Assembly (NCBI GenBank): GCA_016235595.1
Contig: JACRJX010000030.1
Span: 33,260 to 97,259 of the forward strand
DNA: 64,000 nt
Direction of reading: 5' to 3'
Origin: Verrucomicrobiota bacterium
Lineage (GTDB): Bacteria > Verrucomicrobiota > Verrucomicrobiia > CAIQCK01
Shown here: piece by piece, positions 7,617 to 18,079 of the stretch
Numbering within the stretch: the stretch's first letter is position 1
Layout: the number at the start of each line of letters is the position of its first letter
Translations under genes and position numbers: made by a program
Notes under the pieces: model-generated
What the model was told of the DNA's origin: nothing
What the model saw: only the letters and a program-made list of their open reading frames with translations
Databases searched by the model: none

Positions 7617-7893
7617 TCACCGTGTTGGTGAAATGCGGCTCGGCAGCATGGACCAGGCGCACAGACCTGCCAGTCACGCTTTCTCTGTCTCGCGCTGTCG
7701 TCAAGCAGCGTGAAACGGTTGGCTGACATCCTGCGATCGCTTCATTTGTCACCATCAAAAGAACCCGCATGTTGTGTTCGCTTCTGAAGCGCCGACTGTG
7801 GGGCAGGGGGTGGCTGCCGGTTTTTGCTTTCAAAGCCTTTGACCGGCATATTACAGTTCTTGCGGTCGCACGGTAAACCTGAAGGAGAAAGTC

Positions 7894-10116
7894 ATGAAGC
7901 TCTCGCTGAAGAACAAAGTAGTCGGGCTGGCCGTGCTGGCGGCCTTGGTGCCCTTGGTCGCGACGATCACGCTGACAATCTTTGAGAAGAATCCGCTACA
8001 GGAGCGTGTTCTGAGTCACATGAACACGTTTGCTCAAGCTGAGGTCGAGAAGACAGTCAAACAGGTCTACTTGATGTGCAAGACGGTTCGGGAGGGGAAT
8101 ACCCGGCACCTTCTGGGAACACTGAAAGGGGCGGAGGAAGAGATTAGTCGTTCAGGCGGCATTGCCCTCGGCAAGGAGTCCGTGATCTGGAAGGCGCGCA
8201 ATCAGTTCACGCAGAAGGTGACGGATGTTTCGCTCCCGAAGATGATGGTGGGCGATGTATGGTTGGGGCAAAATGTCGAATTAGGCGTCGAGTCACCCGT
8301 GGTGGATGTCATCACCAGGTACTCTCAGAAGTATTGCACCATCTTCCAGCGCATGAACGCCGAGGGGGATATGATCCGCGTATGCACCACCGTTCGGAAC
8401 GAGGAGGGCAAACGGATGATCGGGACCTATATTCCCTGCAAGATGCCGGACGGCACGGACAATCCGGTTTTGGCGAAGGTGCTGAAAGGCGAGACATACT
8501 CCGGCATGGCACAGGTCGTCGGCAAGTTCCAAGAAACCGTGTATGAGCCTATTTGGAAGGGGGCCGATAAGAAAGAAATCATCGGCATGGTCTACGTGGG
8601 CAGGGATATGAGCGACGTGCTCAAGGAGATTCGCGACGCTATTCAGTCCATCGCGGTAGGAAAAGAGGGCTACGTGTGCGTCATCGGCGCCAAGGGGGAC
8701 CAGCGGGGATGCTACGTCCTCTCCAAAGCCGGTGAACGAAACGGGGAAAATATCATCGACACGCGGGATACAAACAACCGGGCCATCATCAAGGACGTTG
8801 TGGACAAGGCCTTGGCGACCCCGCCAGGAACGGTCTTCTTTGACCAGTATCCATGGCAAAACAAGGGAGAGGCAGTGCCGAGAATGAAACGCGTTGCCCT
8901 GATTTATTACGAGCCTTGGGATTGGATCATCGATGCCGGGGTTTACGATGACGAGTATCATGGAGTTTACCAGAACGTCGAGAGCGCGATCAGCAAGTTG
9001 ATCGCCAATACCATCATTACCGGTGGCCTGTTCATGGTCGCTGCGGCCATCCTTGCTCTTTTCTTGGGGGGCGCTGTCGCCAAGCCCATCCGGAAGATAG
9101 CCGACGTGGCTCAAATCATTGCGCGAGGGGATCTGGCTGAGGCAAAACGGGAAGTGGCGGCCATGGGAGTATCACAGACGGAGGCGGCGGGACCGCAGGA
9201 AGGACGGCGTGGGGGTGATGAGACGGGAATGTTATCGGCAGCCATTGCTACGATGACGTCGCATCTGGCTTCGTTGGTGGGGCAGGTTCAGAAATCGTGT
9301 GTGCAGTTGGTGTCTGCCTCGACGGAGATTGCGGCGACGTCGAAGGAGCAGGAAGCGACCGTCGGGGAATTCGAGGCGTTGACGGCGCGGATCGTGACGG
9401 CGGTGAAGGAGATCTCAGCAACGGCGCAGGAACTGGCCAAAACGATGGATGAGGTCAAGAGGGTGGCGGAGGGGACGGGGCAACTGGCCGACAGTGGGCG
9501 GGCGGGCCTGGGTAATATGGAGGGGACGATGAAGCAGTTGGCCGAAGCAACGACGTCCATTTCATCCAAACTCTCGGTGATCAGCGAGAAGGCAGGGAAC
9601 ATCAATAGCGTCATCACGACAATCACGAAGGTGGCGGATCAGACGAACCTGCTGTCGCTGAACGCGGCGATCGAGGCTGAAAAAGCGGGTGAATACGGGC
9701 TTGGGTTTGCGGTGGTGGCGCGGGAGATACGGCGGCTGGCAGACCAGACGGCCGTGGCAACGCTGGACATTGAGACCATGGTGAAGGAGATGCAGAGCTC
9801 GGTGACGGTGGGTGTGATGGAGATGGACAAGTTCAGCGAGGAAGTGAAGCGGGGCGTGAGGGCGGTGGGGGATATCAGCGGACAGATGGGCCAGATCATC
9901 GAAAAGGTGAAAGAGGTGACGGGGCAGTTTGAGAAGGTGAACGAGGGAATGAAGGCACAGTCGCAAGGGGCTGAGCAGATCAGCGAAGCGATGGTGCAGT
10001 TGAGTGTGGGAGCGAAGCAGACGAGCGAGTCGGTGAAGCAATCGAACGAGGCCACAGAGCAGTTGCGTGAAGCCGCGCGGGCGTTGCAGACGGAAACATC
10101 GCGATTCAAGGTCTAG
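7894..10116 (+). CDS. Methyl-accepting chemotaxis protein with periplasmic Cache-type domain (WspA-like signalling tip)
   Basis: A 740-residue transducer. A first membrane segment at about 8-29 is followed by a 340-residue periplasmic region of the Cache_3-Cache_2 kind ([30 protein letters not shown]). The second membrane segment is near 370-392, then a HAMP domain and a cytoplasmic coiled coil. The hairpin tip reads [19 protein letters not shown] followed by [20 protein letters not shown], close to WspA. Small soluble ligands usually bind Cache domains, but the ligand here is unknown. The SD (AAGGAG, 7 nt) is good. It is the first gene of the Wsp-like operon, and its cytoplasmic half is nearly duplicated in the next gene. 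Confidence 0.93.
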   Translation: MKLSLKNKVVGLAVLAALVPLVATITLTIFEKNPLQERVLSHMNTFAQAEVEKTVKQVYLMCKTVREGNTRHLLGTLKGAEEEISRSGGIALGKESVIWKARNQFTQKVTDVSLPKMMVGDVWLGQNVELGVESPVVDVITRYSQKYCTIFQRMNAEGDMIRVCTTVRNEEGKRMIGTYIPCKMPDGTDNPVLAKVLKGETYSGMAQVVGKFQETVYEPIWKGADKKEIIGMVYVGRDMSDVLKEIRDAIQSIAVGKEGYVCVIGAKGDQRGCYVLSKAGERNGENIIDTRDTNNRAIIKDVVDKALATPPGTVFFDQYPWQNKGEAVPRMKRVALIYYEPWDWIIDAGVYDDEYHGVYQNVESAISKLIANTIITGGLFMVAAAILALFLGGAVAKPIRKIADVAQIIARGDLAEAKREVAAMGVSQTEAAGPQEGRRGGDETGMLSAAIATMTSHLASLVGQVQKSCVQLVSASTEIAATSKEQEATVGEFEALTARIVTAVKEISATAQELAKTMDEVKRVAEGTGQLADSGRAGLGNMEGTMKQLAEATTSISSKLSVISEKAGNINSVITTITKVADQTNLLSLNAAIEAEKAGEYGLGFAVVAREIRRLADQTAVATLDIETMVKEMQSSVTVGVMEMDKFSEEVKRGVRAVGDISGQMGQIIEKVKEVTGQFEKVNEGMKAQSQGAEQISEAMVQLSVGAKQTSESVKQSNEATEQLREAARALQTETSRFKV

Positions 10117-10137
10117 TTCGACCAGAACAGGAAGCCC

Positions 10138-12240
10138 ATGCGTCGCAGATCCATCAGAAACAAGATTCTCTTGTGGGTCGGACTCTGCATGTTCGGCACG
10201 CTGGGCATCGTCGTGGTCTATACGTCCATGACCACCCGCACCATCGCTCTCGACAGCGCAAAGCAGAACGTCTTCAGCACGGCCAAGGAGAATGCGAATG
10301 AGATCGTCGTTGTAATCAGTGGCGCCCTCGACACAGCGCGAACGCTGGCGAACGCGCTCTCCACCATCAAGTCGGCCCGCGCAAGCATGACGCGTGAGAC
10401 CGTGGATTCCATGCTGAAAACGACGCTGGAGAGGAACGCGGACTTTGTGGGTGTTTACACTGCCTGGGAACCTGACGCCTTCGATCGCCAGGACGCAAAA
10501 TTTGTGAACAGTCCCGGTTCTGACTCCACCGGCCGGTATGTTCCGTATTGGAGCCGAAACAAGGAAAGCAAGATCGTCGTGGAACCCTTGGTGGGATACG
10601 AAGACACAACACGGGACTTAACGGGTTCGCGAAAGGGGGATTACTATCTCCTGCCCCGCGAGACGAAACGGGAGTGTATCATCGAACCTTATATCTATCC
10701 CGTACAAGGCAAGCCTACGCTCATGACCTCGCTGGTCGTGCCTGTGATGGCCGGCAACACACATTATGGAATGGCGGGAGTAGACCTGTCGCTGGATTTT
10801 CTGCAGAGCTTGGTCGATAAGCAGGACATCTTCGACAAGACCGGCAAGGTCTTCATCATCAGCCACAAGGGGTTGGTCGCAGCGGCCAGTGGGAATCCCA
10901 TGATCATCGGGAAGCCTCTGAAAGCGGCGTTTGGAGATGAATCGGATGAATTTCTGAAGACCATACAGGGGGCGCAGGAAATAGCCAGGACGGCCGATGG
11001 GATGGTGACGGCCTTTGCTCCCATCAAACTCGGTCAGACCGACACGCCCTGGTCTGTGATCATCCAGGTCCCGGAGAAGAAGGTCGTTGCGAAGGCTTCG
11101 GCCCTGATGTGGAAGCAAATCGTCCTCTGCACAATCTTCGCCCTGGGTGTGTTGCTTAGCCTCAGGGCAATTGCGGGCGCCATTGCCAAGCCGATCAGCC
11201 GGGCGGTTCAAGTCGCTGAGTGGATCGCCAAGGGCGATATCGCCAATGCGAGGCAGGCCATCCCGGCTATCGAGAAGGATCTGGCGGCGATGAGCCGGAA
11301 AACAGCATCGCAGTCTTCGTCGGATGCCGTCTCGTGCCACGACGAAAGCGGACAGTTGCTGAACGCCATCTCCACGATGACCTCAAATCTCGCCTCCCTC
11401 TTGGAACAAGTGCAGAAGTCGTGCGCGCAACTGGTGTCCACCTCGGTCGAGATTGCGGCCGCGTCGAAACAACAGGAGGCAACAGTCGGGGAGTTCGAGA
11501 CGTCAACAGCGCGGATCGTGACAACAGTCAAGGAGATCTCCGCGACGGCGCAGGAACTGGCTGGGACAATGGAAGGCGTTAAGGGCACGGCGGAAGGGAC
11601 CAGGCAACTGGCCGATAGCGGGCGGACGGGACTGGGGAACATGGAGGGCACGATGAAACAGCTGGCCGCAGCGACGGCGTCCATCTCGTCGAAGCTATCG
11701 GTCATCAGCGAAAAAGCAGGGAATATCAACGGCGTGGTCACGACGATCACGAAGGTTGCAGATCAGACAAATCTGCTTTCGCTAAACGCAGCGATTGAGG
11801 CGGAAAAGGCGGGGGAATACGGACTGGGGTTTGCGGTAGTGGCGCGGGAGATTCGGCGGCTGGCCGACCAAACGGCGGTGGCGACGCTGGACATCGGGGC
11901 GATGGCCAAGGAAATGCAAAGTTCCGTGACCATGGGGGTGATGGAGATGGACAAGTTCAACGAGGAGATGAAGCGGGGCGTGAGGGCGGTGGGGGAGATC
12001 AGCGAGCAATTGAGCCAGATCATTGAGAGGGTGGAAGAAGTGACGGGGCAGTTTGAGAAGGTGAATGAGGGGATGAAGGCGCAGTCGCAGGGCGCTGAGC
12101 AAATCAGCGAGGCGATGGTGCATTTGAGCGAGGGGGCGAAGCAAACAAGCGAGTCGGTGAAACAATCAAACGCGGCGACAGAACAGTTGCGCGAGGCCGC
12201 GAGGTCCTTGCAGGAAGAGGTGGCAAGATTCAAGTTATAG
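10138..12240 (+). CDS. Methyl-accepting chemotaxis protein with dCache-like domain
   Basis: A 700-residue transducer starting 21 bp after the first MCP. Membrane segments lie at about 10-30 and 326-345. Between them is a dCache-type sensor ([45 protein letters not shown]). HAMP and the signalling domain follow, with the same tip [19 protein letters not shown]. The last 300 residues or so are almost the same as in MCP 1, whereas the sensor halves are unrelated. This indicates tandem duplication followed by sensor replacement, so two different inputs can feed one kinase. Confidence 0.93.
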   Translation: MRRRSIRNKILLWVGLCMFGTLGIVVVYTSMTTRTIALDSAKQNVFSTAKENANEIVVVISGALDTARTLANALSTIKSARASMTRETVDSMLKTTLERNADFVGVYTAWEPDAFDRQDAKFVNSPGSDSTGRYVPYWSRNKESKIVVEPLVGYEDTTRDLTGSRKGDYYLLPRETKRECIIEPYIYPVQGKPTLMTSLVVPVMAGNTHYGMAGVDLSLDFLQSLVDKQDIFDKTGKVFIISHKGLVAAASGNPMIIGKPLKAAFGDESDEFLKTIQGAQEIARTADGMVTAFAPIKLGQTDTPWSVIIQVPEKKVVAKASALMWKQIVLCTIFALGVLLSLRAIAGAIAKPISRAVQVAEWIAKGDIANARQAIPAIEKDLAAMSRKTASQSSSDAVSCHDESGQLLNAISTMTSNLASLLEQVQKSCAQLVSTSVEIAAASKQQEATVGEFETSTARIVTTVKEISATAQELAGTMEGVKGTAEGTRQLADSGRTGLGNMEGTMKQLAAATASISSKLSVISEKAGNINGVVTTITKVADQTNLLSLNAAIEAEKAGEYGLGFAVVAREIRRLADQTAVATLDIGAMAKEMQSSVTMGVMEMDKFNEEMKRGVRAVGEISEQLSQIIERVEEVTGQFEKVNEGMKAQSQGAEQISEAMVHLSEGAKQTSESVKQSNAATEQLREAARSLQEEVARFKL

Positions 12241-12281
12241 GATTCGGGAATGGCGATGAGCCTTCCCGCGCCAAAGTGTTT

Positions 12282-12755
12282 ATGCTCTTCATCCTTTTCA
12301 AACTGGGCAAGGAACAGTATGCGCTGGAAGCCGCGCACGTCATCGAAGTGATTCCATGCCTCCCGCTCCGGCCTCAACCCGGCACGCCCAATTATGTAGC
12401 TGGCCTGTTCAATTATCACGGTGTCGTGATCCCGGTCCTGAACCTCGGCATGCTCACCGTGGGCGCCCCCTGCTCGGAACGGTTGAGCACAAGGATTATC
12501 CTGATCAACTACACCCTCAAGAGCGGCGCCAAGAAAGTATTGGGCCTCATCGCAGAAGCGGTGACCGATGCGGTCAAGAAGGAAGCGTCTGACTTTGTGG
12601 CTGCGGGGGTGGTGGCCGGGCAGGCCCCCTATCTGGGAACCATTACACTCGACGAGGGCGGCATGGTCCAGTGCGTCCTCCCCGAGCACCTGCTGCCTGT
12701 CGAGGTTGAGCGATTGTTGTTCGACGGGAATCCATCTGGCGGAAGCACGAAATGA
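12282..12755 (+). CDS. wspB: CheW-type scaffold protein (WspB-like)
   Basis: A 157-residue CheW domain: FILFKLGKEQYALEAAHVIEVIP, NYVAGLFNYHGVVIPVLNL and GLIAEAVTD. It links the MCP tips to CheA. The ATG at 12282 is preferred over an in-frame GTG at 12276. It follows MCP 2 by 41 bp and its stop overlaps the next ATG (ATGA). The gene order matches Pseudomonas wspB. Confidence 0.9.
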   Translation: MLFILFKLGKEQYALEAAHVIEVIPCLPLRPQPGTPNYVAGLFNYHGVVIPVLNLGMLTVGAPCSERLSTRIILINYTLKSGAKKVLGLIAEAVTDAVKKEASDFVAAGVVAGQAPYLGTITLDEGGMVQCVLPEHLLPVEVERLLFDGNPSGGSTK

Positions 12756-13996
12756 TGATGCGGTTTGGACAACTGCTGGCAGAGATGATGGGAATGAACC
12801 CCCGCGTGCTGGGCGACAAGGAACTTGCCCGCGCCGTCCGCAACAGAATGTCTGTCTGCAACCTGGAGGACGAAGAACAGTATCTTGAGAAGCTCAGATC
12901 TTCCCCGCAGGAGATGGAAGCTTTCGTCGAGGCGGTGGTGATACCGGAAACCTCTTTTTTCCGCGACAAGATTTCCTTCACCTTTCTCGGCCGCTACGTG
13001 CGCGACGAATGGATCCCGGCACGGCGCGCCAAGCCTTTGCGGATTCTGAGTTCCCCTTGTTCCAGCGGTGAGGAACCTTACTCCATCGCCATGACGCTCC
13101 TGGAGGCTGGCCTGAAGCCAGGTGATTACGAAATCGACGCGCTGGATATCAGCCGCACTTCGTTGCGCAAGGCCGAGCGCGCGGCCTACACCCAGTATTC
13201 CTTCCGTGGCGTCCCGGCGTCGTTGCGCAATGGTTTCTTTGAGTCCGTGGGGAACGAGTACGTGTTGAAAGATCAAGCCCGACAGGGAGTGTGTTTCATC
13301 CACGGGAATCTTCTGGATGGGCATATCCTGGCGAACAAGCTACCGTACGATGTTGTGTTCTGTCGAAACCTGCTGATCTATCTTGGCACGGAGGCGCGCG
13401 CGCATGTCACGAGCGTCATTGAGCGGCTCGTGGCCCGGAACGGTTTGCTTTTCGTCGGCCATGCCGAGACGTCGTGTTTCCCGAGGGAGCGGTTTGTGCC
13501 GTTGAATCCTCGCGGGGCCTTTTATTTTCGGAAGGTGGAACCCGGCCCTGCGGCGATTGGGGCCGGCGCGGCGGCGGGAATTCCTTCGAGGGTCTCTTTC
13601 CCTCCCCCGGTTCGGATCGCGCCGAAAAAGCCGGGCACACCTCAGAGAACCGAACAGCCGCCGCGCGAAGTCCCCAAACCCAGGGATTCGATTGCAGCAG
13701 CGCGGCAACTGGCTGACCAGGGACGATTGCCGGAAGCCGCAGCCATGTGCGAACGGCTGCTCTGCGAAGATGGCGCGAATGCCGACGCCTACTGCCTGCT
13801 GGGGATCGTGCTGCATGGGATGGAGAGCTTTCAACGAGCGGAAGAGTGCTTGAACCGGGCGATCTACCTTGACGAGCAATGCTACGATGCGATCGTTCAT
13901 CTGTCGTTGATCAGGGAACACCGAGGAGATTCGGCGGGCGCTGAGGTGCTGCGGCACAGGGCGGCCCGCCTTCAAGGGCAAACGAGGACGTTGTGA
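12752..13996 (+). CDS. wspC: CheR methyltransferase with C-terminal TPR (WspC-like)
   Basis: A 414-residue protein. Residues 1-270 are a CheR methyltransferase: VVIPETSFFRD, the SAM-binding LSSPCSSGEEPYSIAM, YEIDALDISRTSLRKA and DVVFCRNLLIYL. A Pro-rich linker leads to tetratricopeptide repeats at about 310-405 (ADAYCLLGIVLHGM...AEECLNRAIYLDEQ). It would methylate glutamates on the two MCPs; CheR-TPR fusions are the WspC type. It overlaps cheW by ATGA and the next gene by GTGA. Confidence 0.92.
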   Translation: MMMRFGQLLAEMMGMNPRVLGDKELARAVRNRMSVCNLEDEEQYLEKLRSSPQEMEAFVEAVVIPETSFFRDKISFTFLGRYVRDEWIPARRAKPLRILSSPCSSGEEPYSIAMTLLEAGLKPGDYEIDALDISRTSLRKAERAAYTQYSFRGVPASLRNGFFESVGNEYVLKDQARQGVCFIHGNLLDGHILANKLPYDVVFCRNLLIYLGTEARAHVTSVIERLVARNGLLFVGHAETSCFPRERFVPLNPRGAFYFRKVEPGPAAIGAGAAAGIPSRVSFPPPVRIAPKKPGTPQRTEQPPREVPKPRDSIAAARQLADQGRLPEAAAMCERLLCEDGANADAYCLLGIVLHGMESFQRAEECLNRAIYLDEQCYDAIVHLSLIREHRGDSAGAEVLRHRAARLQGQTRTL

Positions 13997-14649
13997 AGAA
14001 CGCGTGCTGGAAAACCATAGGAGTCAGGGGTGACCGCTCATGCCCCAAGTTGAGCGAGTTGGGGCATTGCCGCGACTGCCCGACCTTCTCTTTGGAAGGG
14101 CGGGCATTGCTCAACCGCGAGGCGCCGCCAGAATATCTGGCCGAGTGGGCGGCGCTGCTGGCACAGGAACGAGAGACTGTCAGCCGCGACGAGAAATCCG
14201 TTCAGGTCTTCCGATTGATGTCGGAATGGCTCGCGCTGCCGGTGCACTGTTGGGTGGAGGTGATCGGGGTGCGCCCGGTGAGACACATCCCTCATCGCAG
14301 CAACCAGATACTTCTGGGACTGGTGAGCGTGCGCGGGGAAATACATCTCTGCGTATCGTTGAGCAACCTGCTCGGTGTCGAAAAGAGCGAAAGTCCGGAA
14401 GGCGCCGAATCCCCAAGGACGAATCCTCGGCTTTGTGTGGTCAGAAGGGACAACATCAGTTGGGTCTTCCCCGTGGATGAGGTGCACGGTCTGATTTCCT
14501 ACACCGAGAAAGATGTGCAAAGCGTCCCTTCCACTGTGGCCAAGTCCGTTCAGAAATTCACGCAAGGGTTGCTGAACGTCGCTGGAAAGAAGATCGGATT
14601 GCTTGACGAGACCCCGGTCTTCAACGGTCTTTCAAGGAGTGTCATATGA
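13993..14649 (+). CDS. wspD: Second CheW-like coupling protein with Cys-rich N-terminus (WspD-like)
   Basis: A 218-residue protein starting with GTG inside the cheR stop (GTGA). The N-terminus NACWKTIGVRGDRSCP...GHCRDCPTF has four cysteines in the pattern typical of WspD, followed by a helical segment and a CheW domain (VFRLMSEWLALPVHCWVEV, NQILLGLVSVRGEIHLCVSL). The cysteines may bind a metal or respond to redox; this is not shown for the family to my knowledge. The position between CheR-TPR and CheA matches wspD. Confidence 0.9.
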   Translation: MKNACWKTIGVRGDRSCPKLSELGHCRDCPTFSLEGRALLNREAPPEYLAEWAALLAQERETVSRDEKSVQVFRLMSEWLALPVHCWVEVIGVRPVRHIPHRSNQILLGLVSVRGEIHLCVSLSNLLGVEKSESPEGAESPRTNPRLCVVRRDNISWVFPVDEVHGLISYTEKDVQSVPSTVAKSVQKFTQGLLNVAGKKIGLLDETPVFNGLSRSVI

Positions 14650-17012
14650 CGGCCGCCGGCAACCAGGATCTGAGCAACTTCTCGATGATGGACTTGTTCC
14701 GTTCAGAGGCCGAGACGCAAACGGCCACCCTCAACGAGGGCCTTCTGGAGATCGAGAAAGACCCCACATCCAAGGAGTGGCTCGAGCGTCTGATGAGAGC
14801 CGCGCATTCCGTCAAAGGCGCCGCCCGGATCGTAGGGCTGACTCAGGTGGTCAAGGTGGCGCACGCTCTGGAGGATTGTTTTGTCGCTGCGCAAAAGGGA
14901 CAAATAATCATCGGCTCGGACCAAGCCGACATCTTGTTGAAGGGAGTGGACACGCTCGCCCAAATGTCGAAGTTGTCCGACACGGAGTTCGAAAAGTGGA
15001 CAACCGACCACCAGACAGAGGTCGATAGTCTGTTGAGCAGTCTGGAGGCCGCAAAAACCGCGGCACCGGTTTCTGAGAAGAAGGAAGCCCCGGCGGCAGC
15101 GAGCCCTCCGGTCTCGAAGGTTGAGCCACCTCCGCCCGCCACGCCCAGCCCGGCGCCTGCGCCGTCAACCCCTTCCAAGCCACCGAAGCCCGAAGCGGTG
15201 GCGGAGCCTGCGGCTTCTGCGGCCAAACCTGCAGCAGTTCCAGAGGCTGCGCGCGCGGATGCACAAGATCGGGGCGTAAGGGTTTCGGCTGAACACCTGA
15301 GCCGCATCATGGGTCTCGCCGGGGAATCGGCCGTGCAGGCGCATCGCCTTGAGGCCTTCACGACGGCTCTTGCAGCATTGAAGAGCCGTCATGCTGAACT
15401 GCTCCGCTTGGTCAAGAACGCCGACAAGTCCCAGGAAGATCTGTCGTCGAGAAGCCGATCCTCCCAAACGCAGCGCGAGGTGTCCGAGAAGGCCGAGTCG
15501 TTCCATCAATTGGTGATGCAGCGGATCGAGGAGTTCGACCTGATCGCACGCCAACTTACAAACGTGGCTGACCGGCTCTACCGTGAGGCTATTGCCAGTC
15601 GAATGCGTCCCTTTGCCGACGGCGTCACGGGGTTCCCCCGTCTGGTCCGCGACTTGTCCAAGCATCTGGGCAAGAATGTGAAGTTTGAGATTCTCGGCAA
15701 GAGCACGCAGGTGGACCGGGACATTCTCAACAAGCTTGAGGCGCCGTTGACCCATCTCCTGCAGAACGCTGTAGATCATGGGCTGGAATTGCCGGCGGAA
15801 CGCCTGGCTGCGGGCAAGAGCGCCGAGGGATCGCTCAAGCTGGAGGCGCGGCATCGTGCGGGTCGCCTGACAGTGACGGTGTCGGACGATGGACGGGGGA
15901 TTGACATCGAGCAGATGCGGAAGAAGATCGTGACCAAGGGCCTTGTGGCCGAGGACACGGCCAGCCGCCTCTCCGAAGCCGAAATTCTGGATTTTCTGTT
16001 TCTGCCGGGCTTCTCCACGGCCGAGCGTGTCACCGAAGTCTCGGGCCGCGGCGTCGGTCTGGACGTTGTCCGGACCTACCTGCATGAGGTGACCGGCTCA
16101 GTGCGCGTCGAGAATCATCTTGGCCGCGGCATCCATTTCCACCTCGAGATGCCTGTGACGCGGTCGGTGATGCGCGCCCTCGTTGTCGAGATTTCAGGCG
16201 ACCCGTTCGCCTTCCCCCTCGGCAGGATTGAGAGGCTGCTCGACGTGACGCCATCCGAGGTGAAGACGGTCGAGGGCCGTCAATATGTCAGCGTGAATGA
16301 AAAGAATGTCGGGCTGGTGGATGCCCGGCAAGTCTTGGGGTTGGCCGGACAGGTTGTCCAAGACAAGAAGTGGCCTGTCGTCGTCATCAGCGACGAGCAG
16401 GCGTGCTATGGGATCAAAGTGGACCGTTTTCTTGGAGAGCGGGAGTTGGTCGTCAGGGCCCTCGATTTTCGTCTGGGCAAGGTGCAGGATCTCAGTGCCG
16501 TATCATTGATGGAGGACGGATCGCCCGTGCTCATCCTGGACGCGGAGGATCTGTTGCGCTCCATCCAGAACCTGCTTTCCGGCCGGCGACTCGAAAAGAT
16601 TCGATCCAGTTCCGGCTCCTTGGGCCAGAAGAAACAGAAACGCATCCTCGTCGTCGATGATTCCATCACGGTTCGTGAAATGGAGCGGCGTCTCCTCCAA
16701 AACCGCGGGTATGAGGTGGACGTCGCCGTGGACGGCATGGACGGTTGGAACAGCCTCTATTCGGGGCAATACAGCCTGGTGGTCAGCGATGTGGACATGC
16801 CCCGGATGAACGGCTTTGATCTGGTGAAGCGCATCCGTCAGGATTCCCGGCTTAGCGCCCTGCCTGTGATGCTGGTCTCCTACAAGGAGCGCAAGGAAGA
16901 CCGCATGAAAGGCTTGGAAGTCGGGGCGAACTACTACTTTACCAAGAGCGGATTTCACGACGCAGCATTTCTGGAAGCAGTTGTGGACTTGATCGGGGAA
17001 AACCAGCAATGA
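14646..17012 (+). CDS. wspE: CheA histidine kinase with C-terminal receiver (WspE-like)
   Basis: A 788-residue hybrid kinase. The Hpt domain has His54 in MRAAHSVKGAARI. A long Ala/Pro linker covers about 140-205. The kinase has the N-box LLQNAVDHGLELPAERL, SDDGRGID and GRGVGLDVVR. A CheW-like regulatory domain is followed by a receiver from about 660 to 785, with phospho-acceptor Asp715 in VVSDVDMPRMNG. It phosphorylates the CheB and REC-PP2C proteins encoded next. Start and stop both overlap their neighbours by ATGA, giving tight translational coupling. Confidence 0.95.
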   Translation: MTAAGNQDLSNFSMMDLFRSEAETQTATLNEGLLEIEKDPTSKEWLERLMRAAHSVKGAARIVGLTQVVKVAHALEDCFVAAQKGQIIIGSDQADILLKGVDTLAQMSKLSDTEFEKWTTDHQTEVDSLLSSLEAAKTAAPVSEKKEAPAAASPPVSKVEPPPPATPSPAPAPSTPSKPPKPEAVAEPAASAAKPAAVPEAARADAQDRGVRVSAEHLSRIMGLAGESAVQAHRLEAFTTALAALKSRHAELLRLVKNADKSQEDLSSRSRSSQTQREVSEKAESFHQLVMQRIEEFDLIARQLTNVADRLYREAIASRMRPFADGVTGFPRLVRDLSKHLGKNVKFEILGKSTQVDRDILNKLEAPLTHLLQNAVDHGLELPAERLAAGKSAEGSLKLEARHRAGRLTVTVSDDGRGIDIEQMRKKIVTKGLVAEDTASRLSEAEILDFLFLPGFSTAERVTEVSGRGVGLDVVRTYLHEVTGSVRVENHLGRGIHFHLEMPVTRSVMRALVVEISGDPFAFPLGRIERLLDVTPSEVKTVEGRQYVSVNEKNVGLVDARQVLGLAGQVVQDKKWPVVVISDEQACYGIKVDRFLGERELVVRALDFRLGKVQDLSAVSLMEDGSPVLILDAEDLLRSIQNLLSGRRLEKIRSSSGSLGQKKQKRILVVDDSITVREMERRLLQNRGYEVDVAVDGMDGWNSLYSGQYSLVVSDVDMPRMNGFDLVKRIRQDSRLSALPVMLVSYKERKEDRMKGLEVGANYYFTKSGFHDAAFLEAVVDLIGENQQ

Positions 17013-18079
17013 GGGTTGCCATTGTCAACGACGTGTTGATGGCGGTGGAAGCTCTCCGGCGTTCTGTGCTGAGTTGCCCGGAGCACACCGTCGCTTGGAT
17101 TGCCCGCGATGGTGAAGAGGCCGTGCGCAAGTGCGAAGCGGACCGGCCTGACATCATCCTCATGGACCTCATCATGCCGATCATGAACGGCGCGGAGGCA
17201 ACCCGCCGGATCATGCGTAACTCGCCCTGCGCGATTCTCGTGGTGACGGCAACGGTGGAAGGCAATGTCTCCCTCGTCTTTGAAGCCATGGGCCACGGCG
17301 CGTTGGACGCCGTAAACACACCCGTCCTCGGAACAGGCGGGAGCGTGCAAGGCGGTCAGGAATTGCTCGCCAAGATCGAGAGTATCGGTCACTTGATTGG
17401 TTCAAAGACTGCCACATCGAAGACGACCATATCGAGGACGATCGTGTCGAGCGCTCCGCCAGCCAGAAAGCCTCTTGAACAACGAATGCACCTCGTTGTG
17501 ATTGGGGCTTCGACGGGTGGCCCCACAGCTCTGGCCACGGTGCTGTCCGCGGTTCCGAAGGACTTTCCGGCAGCCTTCGTCGTTATTCAACACATCGATG
17601 TGCAGTTCGCCGACGACTTCGCGAAGTGGCTGGATGGACGAACGAACCTTCATGTACGGCCCGCCGTTCCCGGATGCCGCCCCGAAGCGGGCACCGCATG
17701 GCTGGCCGCCACCAACGACCATCTGATCATGGCGCCGGACCTGACTCTCGACTACAGCCGCGACCCGGTTGATTACTTCTACCGACCCTCGGTCAATGTC
17801 TTCTTCAAGCGTGCGGCCGCCTATTGGCCTTACACCGGTGTGGGCGTATTGCTGACTGGCATGGGCCGCGATGGTGCGGAAGGGCTGCTCCGTCTGAAAA
17901 AGTTTGGCTGGTTCACCATCGCCCAAGATGAACGCAGCAGCATCGTTTACGGAATGCCCAAGGCGGCCAAGGATTTGGGCGCGGTCGATCAGGTGCTGCC
18001 GTTGACCGGTATCGGTTCCGCTGTTGTTGACCATGTGCTCAATCAACCACCCCTGAGAGTGAAAGAGAGTTCACCATGA
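17009..18079 (+). CDS. wspF: CheB methylesterase (WspF-like)
   Basis: A 356-residue response regulator-methylesterase. The receiver carries Asp53 in IILMDLIMPIMNG. The effector has the catalytic triad segments VVIGASTGGPTAL (Ser), VVIQHIDVQFADDF (His) and LLTGMGRDGAEGL (Asp). It removes methyl groups from the MCPs and so resets the array. It overlaps cheA and the following regulator by 4 bp each. Confidence 0.95.
   Translation: MRVAIVNDVLMAVEALRRSVLSCPEHTVAWIARDGEEAVRKCEADRPDIILMDLIMPIMNGAEATRRIMRNSPCAILVVTATVEGNVSLVFEAMGHGALDAVNTPVLGTGGSVQGGQELLAKIESIGHLIGSKTATSKTTISRTIVSSAPPARKPLEQRMHLVVIGASTGGPTALATVLSAVPKDFPAAFVVIQHIDVQFADDFAKWLDGRTNLHVRPAVPGCRPEAGTAWLAATNDHLIMAPDLTLDYSRDPVDYFYRPSVNVFFKRAAAYWPYTGVGVLLTGMGRDGAEGLLRLKKFGWFTIAQDERSSIVYGMPKAAKDLGAVDQVLPLTGIGSAVVDHVLNQPPLRVKESSP

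Noticed and set aside
7818..7840. Sigma-54 promoter (TGGC...TTGCT) upstream of the first MCP
   Set aside because: The GG and GC elements are 12 nt apart instead of 10, so the spacing is wrong.
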